Positions 17,158 through 25,082 of a stretch of 64,000 nt of DNA are shown one piece after another (within the stretch, counting starts at the first letter, position 1; each line of letters opens with the position of its first letter). The stretch comes from Afipia sp. Root123D2 (lineage in GTDB: Bacteria; Pseudomonadota; Alphaproteobacteria; Rhizobiales; Xanthobacteraceae). The notes under the pieces were generated by a model. The model searched no databases. It saw nothing but the letters and a program-made list of their open reading frames with translations, and had not been told where the DNA came from. The DNA is taken from assembly GCF_001425835.1 (NCBI RefSeq), contig NZ_LMDP01000005.1:62001-126000 (forward strand), read 5' to 3'. Both the position numbers and the translations under genes were made by a program.

Positions 17158-17734
17158 ACTCGTTGTGGGTGTGTTGTCAGGTCTGGCTATCTTCGGCGCC
17201 CAGACAAGCCTCGCACAAACGCCCGAGCCGCCACCCGGCATCTATTCGCCGAAGGCTGCGGTCCAGTCGCCGCCGCTGCGCGTCGAGGTGGTCGACGGCA
17301 CACGCTTTCGCGATATCGAGACCCATGCGGTCTATCGGCTTTATGGAATCGAGACCTGCGCGCCCGAACAAACCGCGCGCCTTGGTCGCCAGCCCTGGCC
17401 GTGTGGAACGATGGCGACGGCTTGGCTTGTGAAGGTGACGCTCAACGTCTGGCTGGCCTGCAGAACCCTGCGCGACGAGGCCGGTGAGCATCTGGCGCGA
17501 TGCGCCTCGGCCGGTCATCCCGACATCGCGGCGGACATGGTGCGCGAGGGCGTTGCCGTTGCTCGTCCGCCGTCGCCGGATGATCCCCGCATTCGCGCTT
17601 ATGCGCTCGCCGAGCAGGACGCCCGCAAGGCCTATCGCGGTCTGTGGGCGAGCACCTTCCAAATGCCGTGGGACTGGCGCGCCAATCATGATCCCAAGCG
17701 GCAGGCTGCCGCGCAGGGCGAGGCCACGCCGTGA
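17144..17734 (+). CDS. exported thermonuclease-like protein
   Basis: The 196-residue protein has a signal peptide (about residues 1-24, ending SLAQ) and an SNc-type fold (VYRLYGIETCAPEQTA, later AYRGLWAS). The position of the catalytic Asp is Glu, and two residues separate it from the PE pair; the usual Gly-Arg pair of the second motif is replaced (DEAGEHLARC). Activity is therefore doubtful. It is a diverged paralogue of the gene at 16174 and overlaps the ssb end. Confidence 0.75.
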   Translation: MPRPKLVVGVLSGLAIFGAQTSLAQTPEPPPGIYSPKAAVQSPPLRVEVVDGTRFRDIETHAVYRLYGIETCAPEQTARLGRQPWPCGTMATAWLVKVTLNVWLACRTLRDEAGEHLARCASAGHPDIAADMVREGVAVARPPSPDDPRIRAYALAEQDARKAYRGLWASTFQMPWDWRANHDPKRQAAAQGEATP

Positions 17735-18279
17735 TCCGTGCATCTCATATCCTGTTTGCGCCGCTGTTGATCGTTCTGGCGGGTTGCGCCGCGCCGGCGG
17801 CATCTGTCGCCGACCTGGGACCGCCGGCGCCCGAAGCGCTCTTTAGTCCCGAACGGGTCAAGCCGGGCCGCCTTGAATATGCGCCGGACCGCTCGACCTT
17901 CGCGCCGCTGCTGACCGAACGCTTCCCCTATCCCACGCAGCCGGAGGCGAACGCCGCCTATCGTCGCCTGATCGCCGCCGCGCCATCGGACCGTTCCTAC
18001 GCGTCGTCGATCTGGCTGTTCGGATGCAAGCCCGGGGCCCTCGACGAGCAGACCGCGCGGGTGACGCGCTATCGCGGCCCTGTGGTGCATTGCGCGACGG
18101 ATTTCCTGGATGCTTCCGGGAGACGGCTGCGCCGTGAGACCGCAAATTTCTACTATTACGGCGCCATCTGGAACATGCAGCCAGTGTACCCGCCGCGCGT
18201 CGCAGCGCCGTGGCGCAATCGCGAGCGCTCCCCCCAGGACGTCTGGTGGTGGGTCCCCGGCCGCCCCCGCTACGAATAA
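17731..18279 (+). CDS. lipoprotein of unknown function
   Basis: The 182-residue protein has a lipoprotein signal with lipobox LAGC (Cys at about residue 19). The mature part is Pro/Tyr/Trp-rich towards the end (ANFYYYGAIWNMQ, DVWWWVPGRPRY). The start is a GTG overlapping the previous stop as GTGA, so it is coupled to the SNase-like gene. I recognise no family; the mature part would sit in the outer or inner membrane, facing the periplasm. Confidence 0.75.
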   Translation: MIRASHILFAPLLIVLAGCAAPAASVADLGPPAPEALFSPERVKPGRLEYAPDRSTFAPLLTERFPYPTQPEANAAYRRLIAAAPSDRSYASSIWLFGCKPGALDEQTARVTRYRGPVVHCATDFLDASGRRLRRETANFYYYGAIWNMQPVYPPRVAAPWRNRERSPQDVWWWVPGRPRYE

Positions 18280-18290
18280 GGAACCCGGTT

Positions 18291-18941
18291 GTGCCGATCG
18301 GACAAAGACAATATATTAGATGTTATCCGCGTCCGAAGAGACGTCAGCTAAAACGGAATGGCGCGCGCGCCCTTGGCGCGGTGGTGATGATAGTCAGCCT
18401 TACCACCGGTGCTCACACGCAATCGCTGACGCTCGACCCAGGATCTTGGCGGCCGATGTCGTACGCAAACCTCCAGAATTCCTCCCCGGGGACTGCGACC
18501 TATCGGGACATTTGGAAAGACGCCATCGACATCAACAATCGCGCCTATCAGGCGCGTGGCGACCAGAGATTCAACGACGGTAACGCCCCCGCCACGGAGG
18601 CGCACTTCGTGATCTGGAGTCCTAAGAAATCCGTCGTACTCTCGATCCTTAACACGGTCACCGGCTGCACGCTCAAAGAACTGCGCGCGGCCGCCGGTGC
18701 GACCGTCAAACTTTGCCCGTTGAGGATCGCCATCTACGAGGGAATCCAGGTCCGGACTCTCGATGGCGGCTATGCCTGCTTTCTCGAACTTGCTGCGGCC
18801 GTCGCCGGCGGCAGCAGCGACGTACAGGCTGCTTCCTACGCTTCCTACGATGTCGCCACCAAGACCGTGAAAACCGGCCTCATCATCGATCACCAGCCCG
18901 TCGACGGCTGCTCACAAAACATCGCGCTGAATTCCCAATGA
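18291..18941 (+). CDS. exported protein of unknown function, paralogue A
   Basis: Starting at GTG 18291, which has AAGGA eight bases upstream, gives 216 residues with a basic N-terminus (PKRRQLKRNGARALGA), a hydrophobic stretch and cleavage near AHTQ. The mature protein contains four cysteines and a segment CPLRIAIYEG followed by GGYACFLE. The same layout occurs in the next gene, so the two are paralogues. A later start (ATG 18387) would leave almost no signal peptide. No family recognised. Confidence 0.65.
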   Translation: MPIGQRQYIRCYPRPKRRQLKRNGARALGAVVMIVSLTTGAHTQSLTLDPGSWRPMSYANLQNSSPGTATYRDIWKDAIDINNRAYQARGDQRFNDGNAPATEAHFVIWSPKKSVVLSILNTVTGCTLKELRAAAGATVKLCPLRIAIYEGIQVRTLDGGYACFLELAAAVAGGSSDVQAASYASYDVATKTVKTGLIIDHQPVDGCSQNIALNSQ

Positions 18942-19084
18942 AACGCTGCCCGCCCGCCCAACGTGGTGCCACGCCCGCTGAGGGCGCCGTCAAGGCGACC
19001 CCTACGGGGCGCGCTGGCGCGCGGCCTGGACGGCGCTCGCAGCCGTGCCATGCTGGTTGGCGATCTCAGCATCAGGAGGATTCG

Positions 19085-19651
19085 ATGCGATTCCGGTTCA
19101 CCCTTCCGTTTCTCGCGCTGCTTGCGATGTCAGGCATCGCCGCCGCGCAGGATCAAGCTGCCGATGGCTGGCAGGCTATGAACTATTACAGTTTCCAGAC
19201 CCCGTCGGCGACCGACCCGTTGCAGACGCTGGTGTGGCCCGACGTGATCCGCGAGGCCAACGCCTATGTGACGACCGAGCTCAAGCGGTCTCTCGACGGC
19301 AAGAACGCGCTTGTCACCGCGCTCGCCTCGACCTATCGCGACGGCAACCGCACCATCATCGTGAGCACGGCGCTATCGCGCGCGTGCGATAGCGGCGCCA
19401 ATGATAAGGGGGCCGCGATCGAGCCGTCGACCTGCCCTGTGCGCATCGTCACGATCGAAAACGGGAAGGTGATATCCATCAAGTCGGACACCGGCTGCTA
19501 CACGGACCATGCCGATCCCGATCTGCCCGCGAAGAACCGCAACGATATTTCCTACACGCGCTACGACGCGACGGCCGGCACCATCAGCTTCCGCACGTCG
19601 ATCGGCGGAAGCGACGTGCCGAGCTGCGAACGGGTCTATTCGCTCAAGTAA
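19085..19651 (+). CDS. exported protein of unknown function, paralogue B
   Basis: The 188-residue protein has a signal peptide (about residues 1-21, ending IAAAQ) and a strong AGGAGGA site upstream of ATG 19085. It shares with the preceding protein an N-terminal GW.AMNY-type segment, a central CPVRIVTIENG, a TGCYTD, and a tail with two cysteines. Four conserved cysteines suggest two disulfides. No family recognised. Confidence 0.75.
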   Translation: MRFRFTLPFLALLAMSGIAAAQDQAADGWQAMNYYSFQTPSATDPLQTLVWPDVIREANAYVTTELKRSLDGKNALVTALASTYRDGNRTIIVSTALSRACDSGANDKGAAIEPSTCPVRIVTIENGKVISIKSDTGCYTDHADPDLPAKNRNDISYTRYDATAGTISFRTSIGGSDVPSCERVYSLK

Positions 19652-19675
19652 GATTCGGGAATTAGGAGGGATTTC

Positions 19676-20380
19676 ATGTGCATGCGGTTTGGAAGCCTTG
19701 TGCTTTTCCTGGTCCTGTGCGTGATCACTCAATGGCTGGGAAGCAGGCAGGCCGTTGCTGCACAATATTGCGAGCGCACGAATTACTCAGCCCAACAGAT
19801 CACCGATGCGGTGAGGAGCTCTCCGCTGCGGGATGACCTTAAGGGAACGTCCTGCTCGCTTGGCGGCCTGGGACGCTTCGAGTCTAGCGGCAACAAAGGC
19901 AATTACAATGGCAGCTGCTGCACCGGAGTTTTTCAGCTCAACAACGCCAACGTCCAGAAATACGCTGCGACCGACCGGGCGGGCTATGGCTGCATGTCGC
20001 TGCAGGACCAGGTCGACGCCTGGGCGAAGCTCACTAACGACGGCTACAACTCACCCGCTGTCAGGCAGCTGGCCTCGATGTCGACCTTCGACGGCCAGAA
20101 GGTGGACGCCAGTTTTATTGCCGCCTGCATTCAGCTCGGCACCGGCAACTGCCAGAAAATGTTGAATTCCGGCTCGTGCTCCGGCTTCTCCGACATCAAC
20201 GGGACGACCATCTGCAAGATGTCGAACAATGCGCGCGCGCTCGCGGACCCGAACTGCAAAGATGGGCAAGCCGTGTGCGGGCCCTCAGGGCCGGGCGATT
20301 TTCCGACGACAACGGGCGTCGCCGCCAACCCCCCGACCGCGTCGAGCGCGTCGATCGTTGTCAGTCCGACCGACGTTTAA
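19676..20380 (+). CDS. exported lysozyme/transglycosylase-like protein
   Basis: The 234-residue protein has a signal peptide (about residues 1-29, ending AVAAQ). The segment LGRFESSGNKGNYN with a later GVFQLNNANVQKYA resembles the E-S-x-x-x and G-x-x-Q motifs of the lysozyme/SLT fold. It could be a second peptidoglycan-opening enzyme beside VirB1. It has about ten cysteines and a low-complexity Ser/Thr/Ala tail. The start has AGGAGGG six bases upstream. Last gene of the divergent operon. Confidence 0.7.
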   Translation: MCMRFGSLVLFLVLCVITQWLGSRQAVAAQYCERTNYSAQQITDAVRSSPLRDDLKGTSCSLGGLGRFESSGNKGNYNGSCCTGVFQLNNANVQKYAATDRAGYGCMSLQDQVDAWAKLTNDGYNSPAVRQLASMSTFDGQKVDASFIAACIQLGTGNCQKMLNSGSCSGFSDINGTTICKMSNNARALADPNCKDGQAVCGPSGPGDFPTTTGVAANPPTASSASIVVSPTDV

Positions 20381-20391
20381 CGATCGTGACC

Positions 20392-20640
20392 TCAGTTCAC
20401 CTCTGACGGATCGCGGATGATGAAGTCGGCGAAGGCGTGCAACTGCTGCTCCGTGGTCGAACATAAATTCCCACCGCGATAGTGCGCGTGCACGAGGGCC
20501 CAGAAAACGACCTCGTCGGACCGCCCGGCGAAGAGCGCCTTCTGTAGCGTGCGACCGATGATTGTAACAGCACGGATGTGGTCGTAGCGCGTATGAAGTT
20601 CCTGGGCGACGATCTTCGTGTCTGCACTGCGGATCACCAC
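20392..20640 (-). CDS. small protein downstream of luxI
   Basis: The 82-residue, soluble, helical-looking protein (DHIRAVTIIGRTLQKALF, then EQQLHAFADFIIRD) starts at a GTG with GAGGAGGT just upstream and lies 28 bases after luxI on the same strand. The pair therefore looks like an operon. I recognise no family. A role in modulating the quorum response is only a guess from position. Confidence 0.6.
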   Translation of the reverse strand: MVIRSADTKIVAQELHTRYDHIRAVTIIGRTLQKALFAGRSDEVVFWALVHAHYRGGNLCSTTEQQLHAFADFIIRDPSEVN

Positions 20641-20668
20641 GCGACCTCCTCTCTTGTAGATGACTCAC

Positions 20669-21292
20669 TCACGCAGCCGAAGGCAGCCTGGTGTCGGGAA
20701 GCACGCGGTCCTCGCAGCCGCGGGCCTGCTGGAGCGCGGCGAGCGTCTCCCGGTTGAACGACATACGCAGAGCGACCACCTCGTCGCGGCCGATGCGTTT
20801 CGGAAATCCGAGGGGACGGACAAAGAAGCGAAGCTGCATCGCGATCACCATCAATCGCCAGTCGATCGCGACCGTGACAGTGTCGACCTTGCTCGCCATG
20901 CCCCACTCGACAACGCCCTGCGCGAGCTCCAGAAAGGGACTGTCGCCGCGCGGACGCATCTCGCGATGGCCGGGCGCGACGCAAAAACGGGTCCACTCGA
21001 CCACGCGCGGCCCGCGCGGCGGGCGCTTACGGCACAGGTCCGACAGCACTTCGGTGAGCAGGTGCGGACGCGTCGTCGGCAGCAGGCGCTGGTAGCCCAC
21101 GATCTCGTCGCCGCGCAGGCAGATATGATGAGTTGCATGTGCGTCGTCGAACCGATCGCGCTCAAGACCGTCTGGCTGGCGCAAGTCCTCCCAGCCCTTC
21201 TCCTCGACGAACACCGCGTGGCGGAAACGGAAGGCCCGATCCATCAGCACAGCATGGCGGCTGATGTCCGAGCCAGGGATGACCATAAGCAT
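20669..21292 (-). CDS. luxI: acyl-homoserine-lactone synthase (LuxI/TraI family)
   Basis: The 207-residue protein joins S-adenosylmethionine and an acyl-carrier-protein-bound fatty acid to make an acyl-homoserine lactone. Family residues are visible: RFRHAVFVEEKGW near residues 21-33, the acidic DRFDD, GYQRLLPT and VVEWTRFCV. The ATG at 21292 follows GAGGAGT; a longer start upstream would run into the hairpin and lux-box region. No LuxR-type receptor lies in this window. On rhizobial plasmids and symbiosis islands such synthases control conjugation, which fits the adjacent secretion operon. Confidence 0.92.
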   Translation of the reverse strand: MLMVIPGSDISRHAVLMDRAFRFRHAVFVEEKGWEDLRQPDGLERDRFDDAHATHHICLRGDEIVGYQRLLPTTRPHLLTEVLSDLCRKRPPRGPRVVEWTRFCVAPGHREMRPRGDSPFLELAQGVVEWGMASKVDTVTVAIDWRLMVIAMQLRFFVRPLGFPKRIGRDEVVALRMSFNRETLAALQQARGCEDRVLPDTRLPSAA

Positions 21293-21301
21293 AGGCGACT
21301 C

Positions 21302-21368
21302 CTCGGCTTGTTGAATGAGCCGAGTTGGCCACGCATGGCGTCGCGCCGGTATGGTCACAAATGACCAT
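21302..21368 (-). promoter_or_regulatory. lux-box-like dyad and hairpin upstream of luxI
   Basis: A perfect 18-bp dyad ATGGTCA-CAAA-TGACCAT occupies 21351-21368, the size and form of rhizobial tra/lux boxes, about 59 bp upstream of the luxI start. Between it and the gene is a perfect 7-bp hairpin CTCGGCT/AGCCGAG (21302-21324). A LuxR-type activator bound here would be suitably placed for autoinduction; that regulator is not in the window. Confidence 0.6.
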
Positions 21369-21506
21369 TGCCGCGACGAGTTGTGGAGTCAGTTGATGCG
21401 CCGCTGTTGCGGCGGCGCCCAAAGATTCGGAGCCGACCAGTGTCATTGTAGCCGCAGGCGACGACGCGGTGATGACGCTGTAATTGGCGGGACGCCAAAT
21501 ATCACG

Positions 21507-21803
21507 TCACCCGGCGCGGGGCTGCGAGGGGCAATGAACGGCCGGCAGGGCGATCCCGTGACCGACGGGGACGTAGCCGAGCTCGTCGCACAGGTCGCGA
21601 AAGAAAACGCGCCGGCGCTCCTTCTCGGCCTCCGCGGAGGAACAGCGAAGAATGTGCTCGCACTCCATGGTGCCGTCGGGGCGGCAGGCCGGGCAATTCG
21701 CGATGTGGACCGTGCGCTCCAATTCCGCCAGCGCCTCAACATAGGCGCGCTGGGCCGCGACCGCCCGCGCCTCGAGCGAAGTTTCACGTCGCTCCCTCGC
21801 CAC
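21507..21803 (-). CDS. small protein with a CxxC cluster
   Basis: The 98-residue protein has a helical N-terminal half (ARAVAAQRAYVEALAELERT) and four cysteines as NCPACRPDGTMECEHILRC, which could bind zinc. The start is a GTG preceded by GGGAGAG. It points towards luxI with a 214-base gap that holds the lux-box-like dyad. No family recognised. Confidence 0.5.
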   Translation of the reverse strand: MARERRETSLEARAVAAQRAYVEALAELERTVHIANCPACRPDGTMECEHILRCSSAEAEKERRRVFFRDLCDELGYVPVGHGIALPAVHCPSQPRAG

Positions 21804-22550
21804 TTAACTCTCCCGGCGGGCAGTGTCTGCGGTGCGCCCCCGCAAACGAACCCTCGCTGACTCTTGGTGATCGGGGAGTTGGAAACCGTGCTAGACGGCC
21901 CTATGGCCTTTAGTTCGGGTGAACCTGTTGCATACGCCACAGGCCCCCCGACCATAAGGTCAAGGAGTGCGGCGCCGTAACGGCCGGCACCAAACCGCTA
22001 GCGGGGTTTCCACGCCCCAGGGCAGCGCGTACTGCCCCGCACGACTCATAACCCCTCGCGACGCGCTGTTCCAGATGGATTCGCAGGGCAATCGCCAGCG
22101 GGCTGAAGCAAATACTTGAGCGGACGGAAGAATTTAGAGAAAGCCGCCGCGGGGCATGCCGGGCAAGGCTGCAGGATGCCTCGGCGTATGCCTTGGCTGA
22201 AGTGTTTGGGCGTCACCCCTGCGGGGTCGGGCTGGCGGCTGCGCTGAAGCCCCGCATCGCGGGTCTTCCCCCGGCGGGCTGCCATCCCTGACGCGGCGCG
22301 CTCGAGCCTGCCGATTGGATTCTTCGACCTGGCGTGCCGACGCTACTTACCAGGGGAATAGGCCGAACTGGCGGCGGCCTCGCGGTGTGCGCCGCTTCCG
22401 CCGCCACGCGAACCCGCCAGCACCCGCTTGTCGACACAGAGGAGCGACGCGCGCGCGACACCGCGCGAGCCAGACGGCGGCGATCGTCTGGTCGACACCG
22501 CGACGACCGGGCCCCAAGCGTCCGGGGAACGACCCACCCCGCTCTCAAAT
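21804..22550. other. gene-poor, hairpin-rich gap
   Basis: I find no convincing gene in this 0.75-kb stretch. It holds several short palindromes, including CCGCTAGCGG (21995-22004) with AAA and TTT flanks, and GGGCAG-CGCGTA-CTGCCC (22020-22037). Its last 30 bases begin to resemble the stretch ahead of the second small-gene leader (28468 onward). Such a gap next to a transfer operon would be a natural place for an origin of transfer, but I recognise no nick-site sequence. Confidence 0.4.
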
Positions 22551-22717
22551 GGGCTTTCCTTGGTCCCAGCCACGGCCTTCCACGATCAACCCGCGAGGGG
22601 TTCGCTACGCAAGCGTGCGACCTCTGCGGCTTCGCCTGCGAGGTGACCGCGGCCGCGCCCGGACACGTCGGCGCCTGTCGAGCGGGGATGGTCCCTGCCC
22701 AAAGACGGGAGCCCACG
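22551..22717 (+). promoter_or_regulatory. conserved structured leader, copy 1
   Basis: This 167-base leader is about 94% identical (hand count) to 28498-28664, both directly upstream of copies of the same small gene. It contains successive hairpins: AACCC/GGGTT (22588-22602), ACGC-AA-GCGT (within 22603-22619) and ACCTC/GAGGT (22620-22644). Two of the few differences between copies fall in loops. A reading frame through it is shifted relative to the small gene in copy 2, so it is probably non-coding. It may be a regulatory RNA or a protein-binding region. Confidence 0.55.
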
Positions 22718-22897
22718 ATGTCGCAGAACCTAAACCTCGCCCAGGAGAACGCCTTCAACCTCGCCCGCACCCTGATGGTGCCTGTTGTGCTCTTCCAGGT
22801 CGACGACGCCTTCGGCGTGATGGTTTCGAGCGAATACGACGGCGAAGAAGACACCATCGTTCACGATTATGATCCGTGGGAGATTATGGACAGTTGA
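22718..22897 (+). CDS. small acidic duplicated protein, copy 1
   Basis: The 59-residue protein has a helical N-terminus (NLAQENAFNLARTLMVPVVLF), a short QVDDAFGVMVSSEYDG segment like two beta strands, and a very acidic end with DYDPWEIM. A GGGAG lies seven bases before the ATG. A near-identical protein is encoded at 28665 and a decayed fragment at 40817. No family recognised; acidic small proteins of mobile elements include DNA mimics and regulators, which is only a possibility here. Confidence 0.75.
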   Translation: MSQNLNLAQENAFNLARTLMVPVVLFQVDDAFGVMVSSEYDGEEDTIVHDYDPWEIMDS

Positions 22898-23051
22898 GGA
22901 GTTTTGCTTAGCGCTCGGCCGAAGCAACAGCGGCGGTCGAGCGCGCGTGTTTCGACACGAAACCGCTCCGCCATTCTCCCGACGAACCGGCTTGTGCTCA
23001 AGACCGGAGGATGATCGTTCTAGACCTGGCATCCGCAGAACGCGAACCAGA

Positions 23052-24005
23052 TCAGGTTTCGTGAATGATTTTTCCGATATCGCTTATGTCGTACCCACCG
23101 ATGCTCTTAAATTCATTCTGAAACTTCGATGATCGCAATATCTCGAACATCGTCTTGATTTCCGGCGTGTCGACGCGCTCCGTCTTTACGACAAGGTCAT
23201 ACCGCTCTTTCTTCATTGGAACGAAGTCTATGTTCTCGACTTGCCGGGCTATCTTCTCAGTTCCTACCGCGACGTCCGCTTCGCCACGTCCTACAGCGCT
23301 TGCCACCGCCAAATGTGATTGGTTTTCGTCGTCGTATCCAGCGACCTGGCTGCCGTAGAGATTAAGCAATTTCAAGTTCTCATCAAGGAGGACACGCGAG
23401 CCAGCGCCCTTCTCGCGGTTGATCATCCGAATATCTTTGCGGGCGAAGTCCCTCCACGAGCGGATGTTCTTCGGATTGCCCTTGGCGACATAGAGCCCTT
23501 GCGTCCGATAGGTGATGTTGGCGATCGTGCAACGGATACCCGGAAGCAGAGTGCGAACGTGAGAGACATTGTAGTCATCGCTCGAACTATCCCATAGATG
23601 AGCCGTCGCAACGCTGACCCTGTCATGGTAGAGCGAAACCAAGCTGTCGTAGCTGCCGATATAGGCTCTCAGAGCCATCACGCCGTGCATGCGCATAAAG
23701 TTCGACAGGATGTCGAGGATGAGATCCTGTCCGCAGATGATGAAACCCTCACCGCCATGTCGGCCCATTGAGAGGTCGAAATACTTGTTCTCGTCGAGAG
23801 CGGGGGAGCCGTTGCGTTCTGGCCGGCGCGGCTCTCGTCCGGAACGATTGATGTAGTCTCTGACATGAGCGTCGGTGAAGCGGATCTTACGCCCTACCTT
23901 GTACGAGCCGATGTCCCCGTTCTTGATCAGGGCGTAAATGCCGCTCCGACTGACATTGAGCAAAGCGGCCACATCTTCGACCGTGAGCGCGTCCCGCGTC
24001 GTCAT
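23052..24005 (-). CDS. HTH regulator with periplasmic-binding-protein-like sensor domain
   Basis: The 317-residue protein joins an excisionase-type helix-turn-helix (about residues 3-52; LTVEDVAALLNVSRSGIYALIKNGD) to a PBP-like domain (about 85-310; GQDLILDILSNFMR, SYDSLVSLYH, later GEADVAVGTEKIARQ). This architecture occurs in one-component regulators of molybdate/tungstate genes, and the gene is divergent from modABC. Likely role: sensing oxyanion and controlling the mod operon through the direct repeats at 24025-24175. The ATG at 24005 (MTTRDAL) is preferred to one six codons upstream. Confidence 0.8.
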   Translation of the reverse strand: MTTRDALTVEDVAALLNVSRSGIYALIKNGDIGSYKVGRKIRFTDAHVRDYINRSGREPRRPERNGSPALDENKYFDLSMGRHGGEGFIICGQDLILDILSNFMRMHGVMALRAYIGSYDSLVSLYHDRVSVATAHLWDSSSDDYNVSHVRTLLPGIRCTIANITYRTQGLYVAKGNPKNIRSWRDFARKDIRMINREKGAGSRVLLDENLKLLNLYGSQVAGYDDENQSHLAVASAVGRGEADVAVGTEKIARQVENIDFVPMKKERYDLVVKTERVDTPEIKTMFEILRSSKFQNEFKSIGGYDISDIGKIIHET

Positions 24006-24024
24006 GAAGGCCTTCCGAATCAAA

Positions 24025-24175
24025 TTTCGTTCATTTTCGTATTAATAGACGCATTCCATGGAGAGATGCCACCCATTTTCGTACATTTTCGCTTTACAGG
24101 CGAACGATCCTACGCTTTGTAAGGACGAGACAGGCTGGTGGGGGCCATACCGCTCGCTCTCATCCATTTTCGTTT
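24025..24175. promoter_or_regulatory. direct-repeat operator between regulator and modA
   Basis: The core TTTCGT recurs in the same direction at 24025, 24035, 24077, 24087 (as TTTCGC) and 24168, mostly within CATTTTCGTA. The sites form two pairs with an exact 10-bp period (one helix turn) 52 bp apart, plus one single site. This arrangement in the gap between the divergent regulator and modA marks a likely regulator-binding array. Confidence 0.6.
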
Positions 24176-24242
24176 AGGCCGGCACGGAGCGCCCCCTGAT
24201 TTGGACTCGGCGGAGCTACCGCTACGAAAGGGAGAACACCTC

Positions 24243-25067
24243 GTGCCTAATAGCGTCGACCGTATACGTGCCTGGACACGCCGCAGCGTTGTAGTTGCGA
24301 GCTTTGGTTTCGCGTTGCTTGGCGCATCGATGTCGAATTTAAAGGCCCAACAGTCGCCGCCTCCGAATGTCGCCGCTGCTGCCGACCTCAAGTTTGCGCT
24401 CGACGAGGTCGGCGCGGCCTTCACCCGCGACACGGGAAAGACGGTCGCCCTGACTTACGGGTCCTCGGGGAATTTCCTTCGCCAGATCCAGCAGGGCGCG
24501 CCGTTCCAGATGTTCCTCTCCGCGGATGAGGGCTTTGTCCGCCAGCTTGCCGACGCTGGGAAAACAATCGACGGCGGCACCCTCTACGCGATCGGGCGCA
24601 TCGTGCTGTTCGCGCCCAAGAACGCTCCGTTCAAGGTCGATCCGGAGCTGAAGGACTTCCGTGCCGCCTTGGCCGATGGCCGAGTCCAGAAGTTCGCCAT
24701 CGCCAATCCCGAGCATGCGCCGTATGGCGTAGCGGCCGAGCAGGCGTTGCGTTCTCGCGGTCTATGGGATGCCGTGCAGCCCAAATTGGTGATGGGCGAG
24801 AACGTGGCGCAGGCCGCCCAATTCGCCTCCTCCGGATCCACGCAAGGCGGCATATTTGCGTATTCGCTCGCCCTCTCGCAGCATGTCGGCGATCTCGGCA
24901 CCTTTGTGCTGTTGCCCGCCGAATCGCATGAACCTCTTCGGCAACGCATGGTGCTGCTCAAAGGCGCGGACGAGACCACACGCGCATTTTACGCATATGT
25001 CCAGAAGCCTGCAGCCCGAGCAATTTTCCGCAAATATGGCTTTGTGTTACCGGGCGAAGGCTCCTGA
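24243..25067 (+). CDS. modA: molybdate ABC transporter, periplasmic binding protein
   Basis: The 274-residue protein has a signal peptide (basic TRR, hydrophobic VVVASFGFALLGA) and the ModA fold with AAAADLKFALDEVG, LTYGSSGNFLRQIQQGAP and IANPEHAPYG. It captures molybdate (or tungstate). The GTG at 24243 has GGGAG upstream and gives a normal signal peptide; an earlier ATG at 24138 would overlap the operator repeats. Confidence 0.9.
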   Translation: MPNSVDRIRAWTRRSVVVASFGFALLGASMSNLKAQQSPPPNVAAAADLKFALDEVGAAFTRDTGKTVALTYGSSGNFLRQIQQGAPFQMFLSADEGFVRQLADAGKTIDGGTLYAIGRIVLFAPKNAPFKVDPELKDFRAALADGRVQKFAIANPEHAPYGVAAEQALRSRGLWDAVQPKLVMGENVAQAAQFASSGSTQGGIFAYSLALSQHVGDLGTFVLLPAESHEPLRQRMVLLKGADETTRAFYAYVQKPAARAIFRKYGFVLPGEGS

Positions 25068-25082
25068 TCGGCGAGGCGGCCC

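Noticed and set aside
16174-17734. Calling both SNase-like proteins active nucleases
   Set aside because: The catalytic Asp/Glu/Arg pattern is altered in both, so only the fold is supported.
22334-22717. A frame running through the leader into small-gene copy 1, suggesting a longer protein
   Set aside because: In copy 2 the leader frame is shifted by one base relative to the gene, and differences in the leader would change amino acids, so the leader is not coding.
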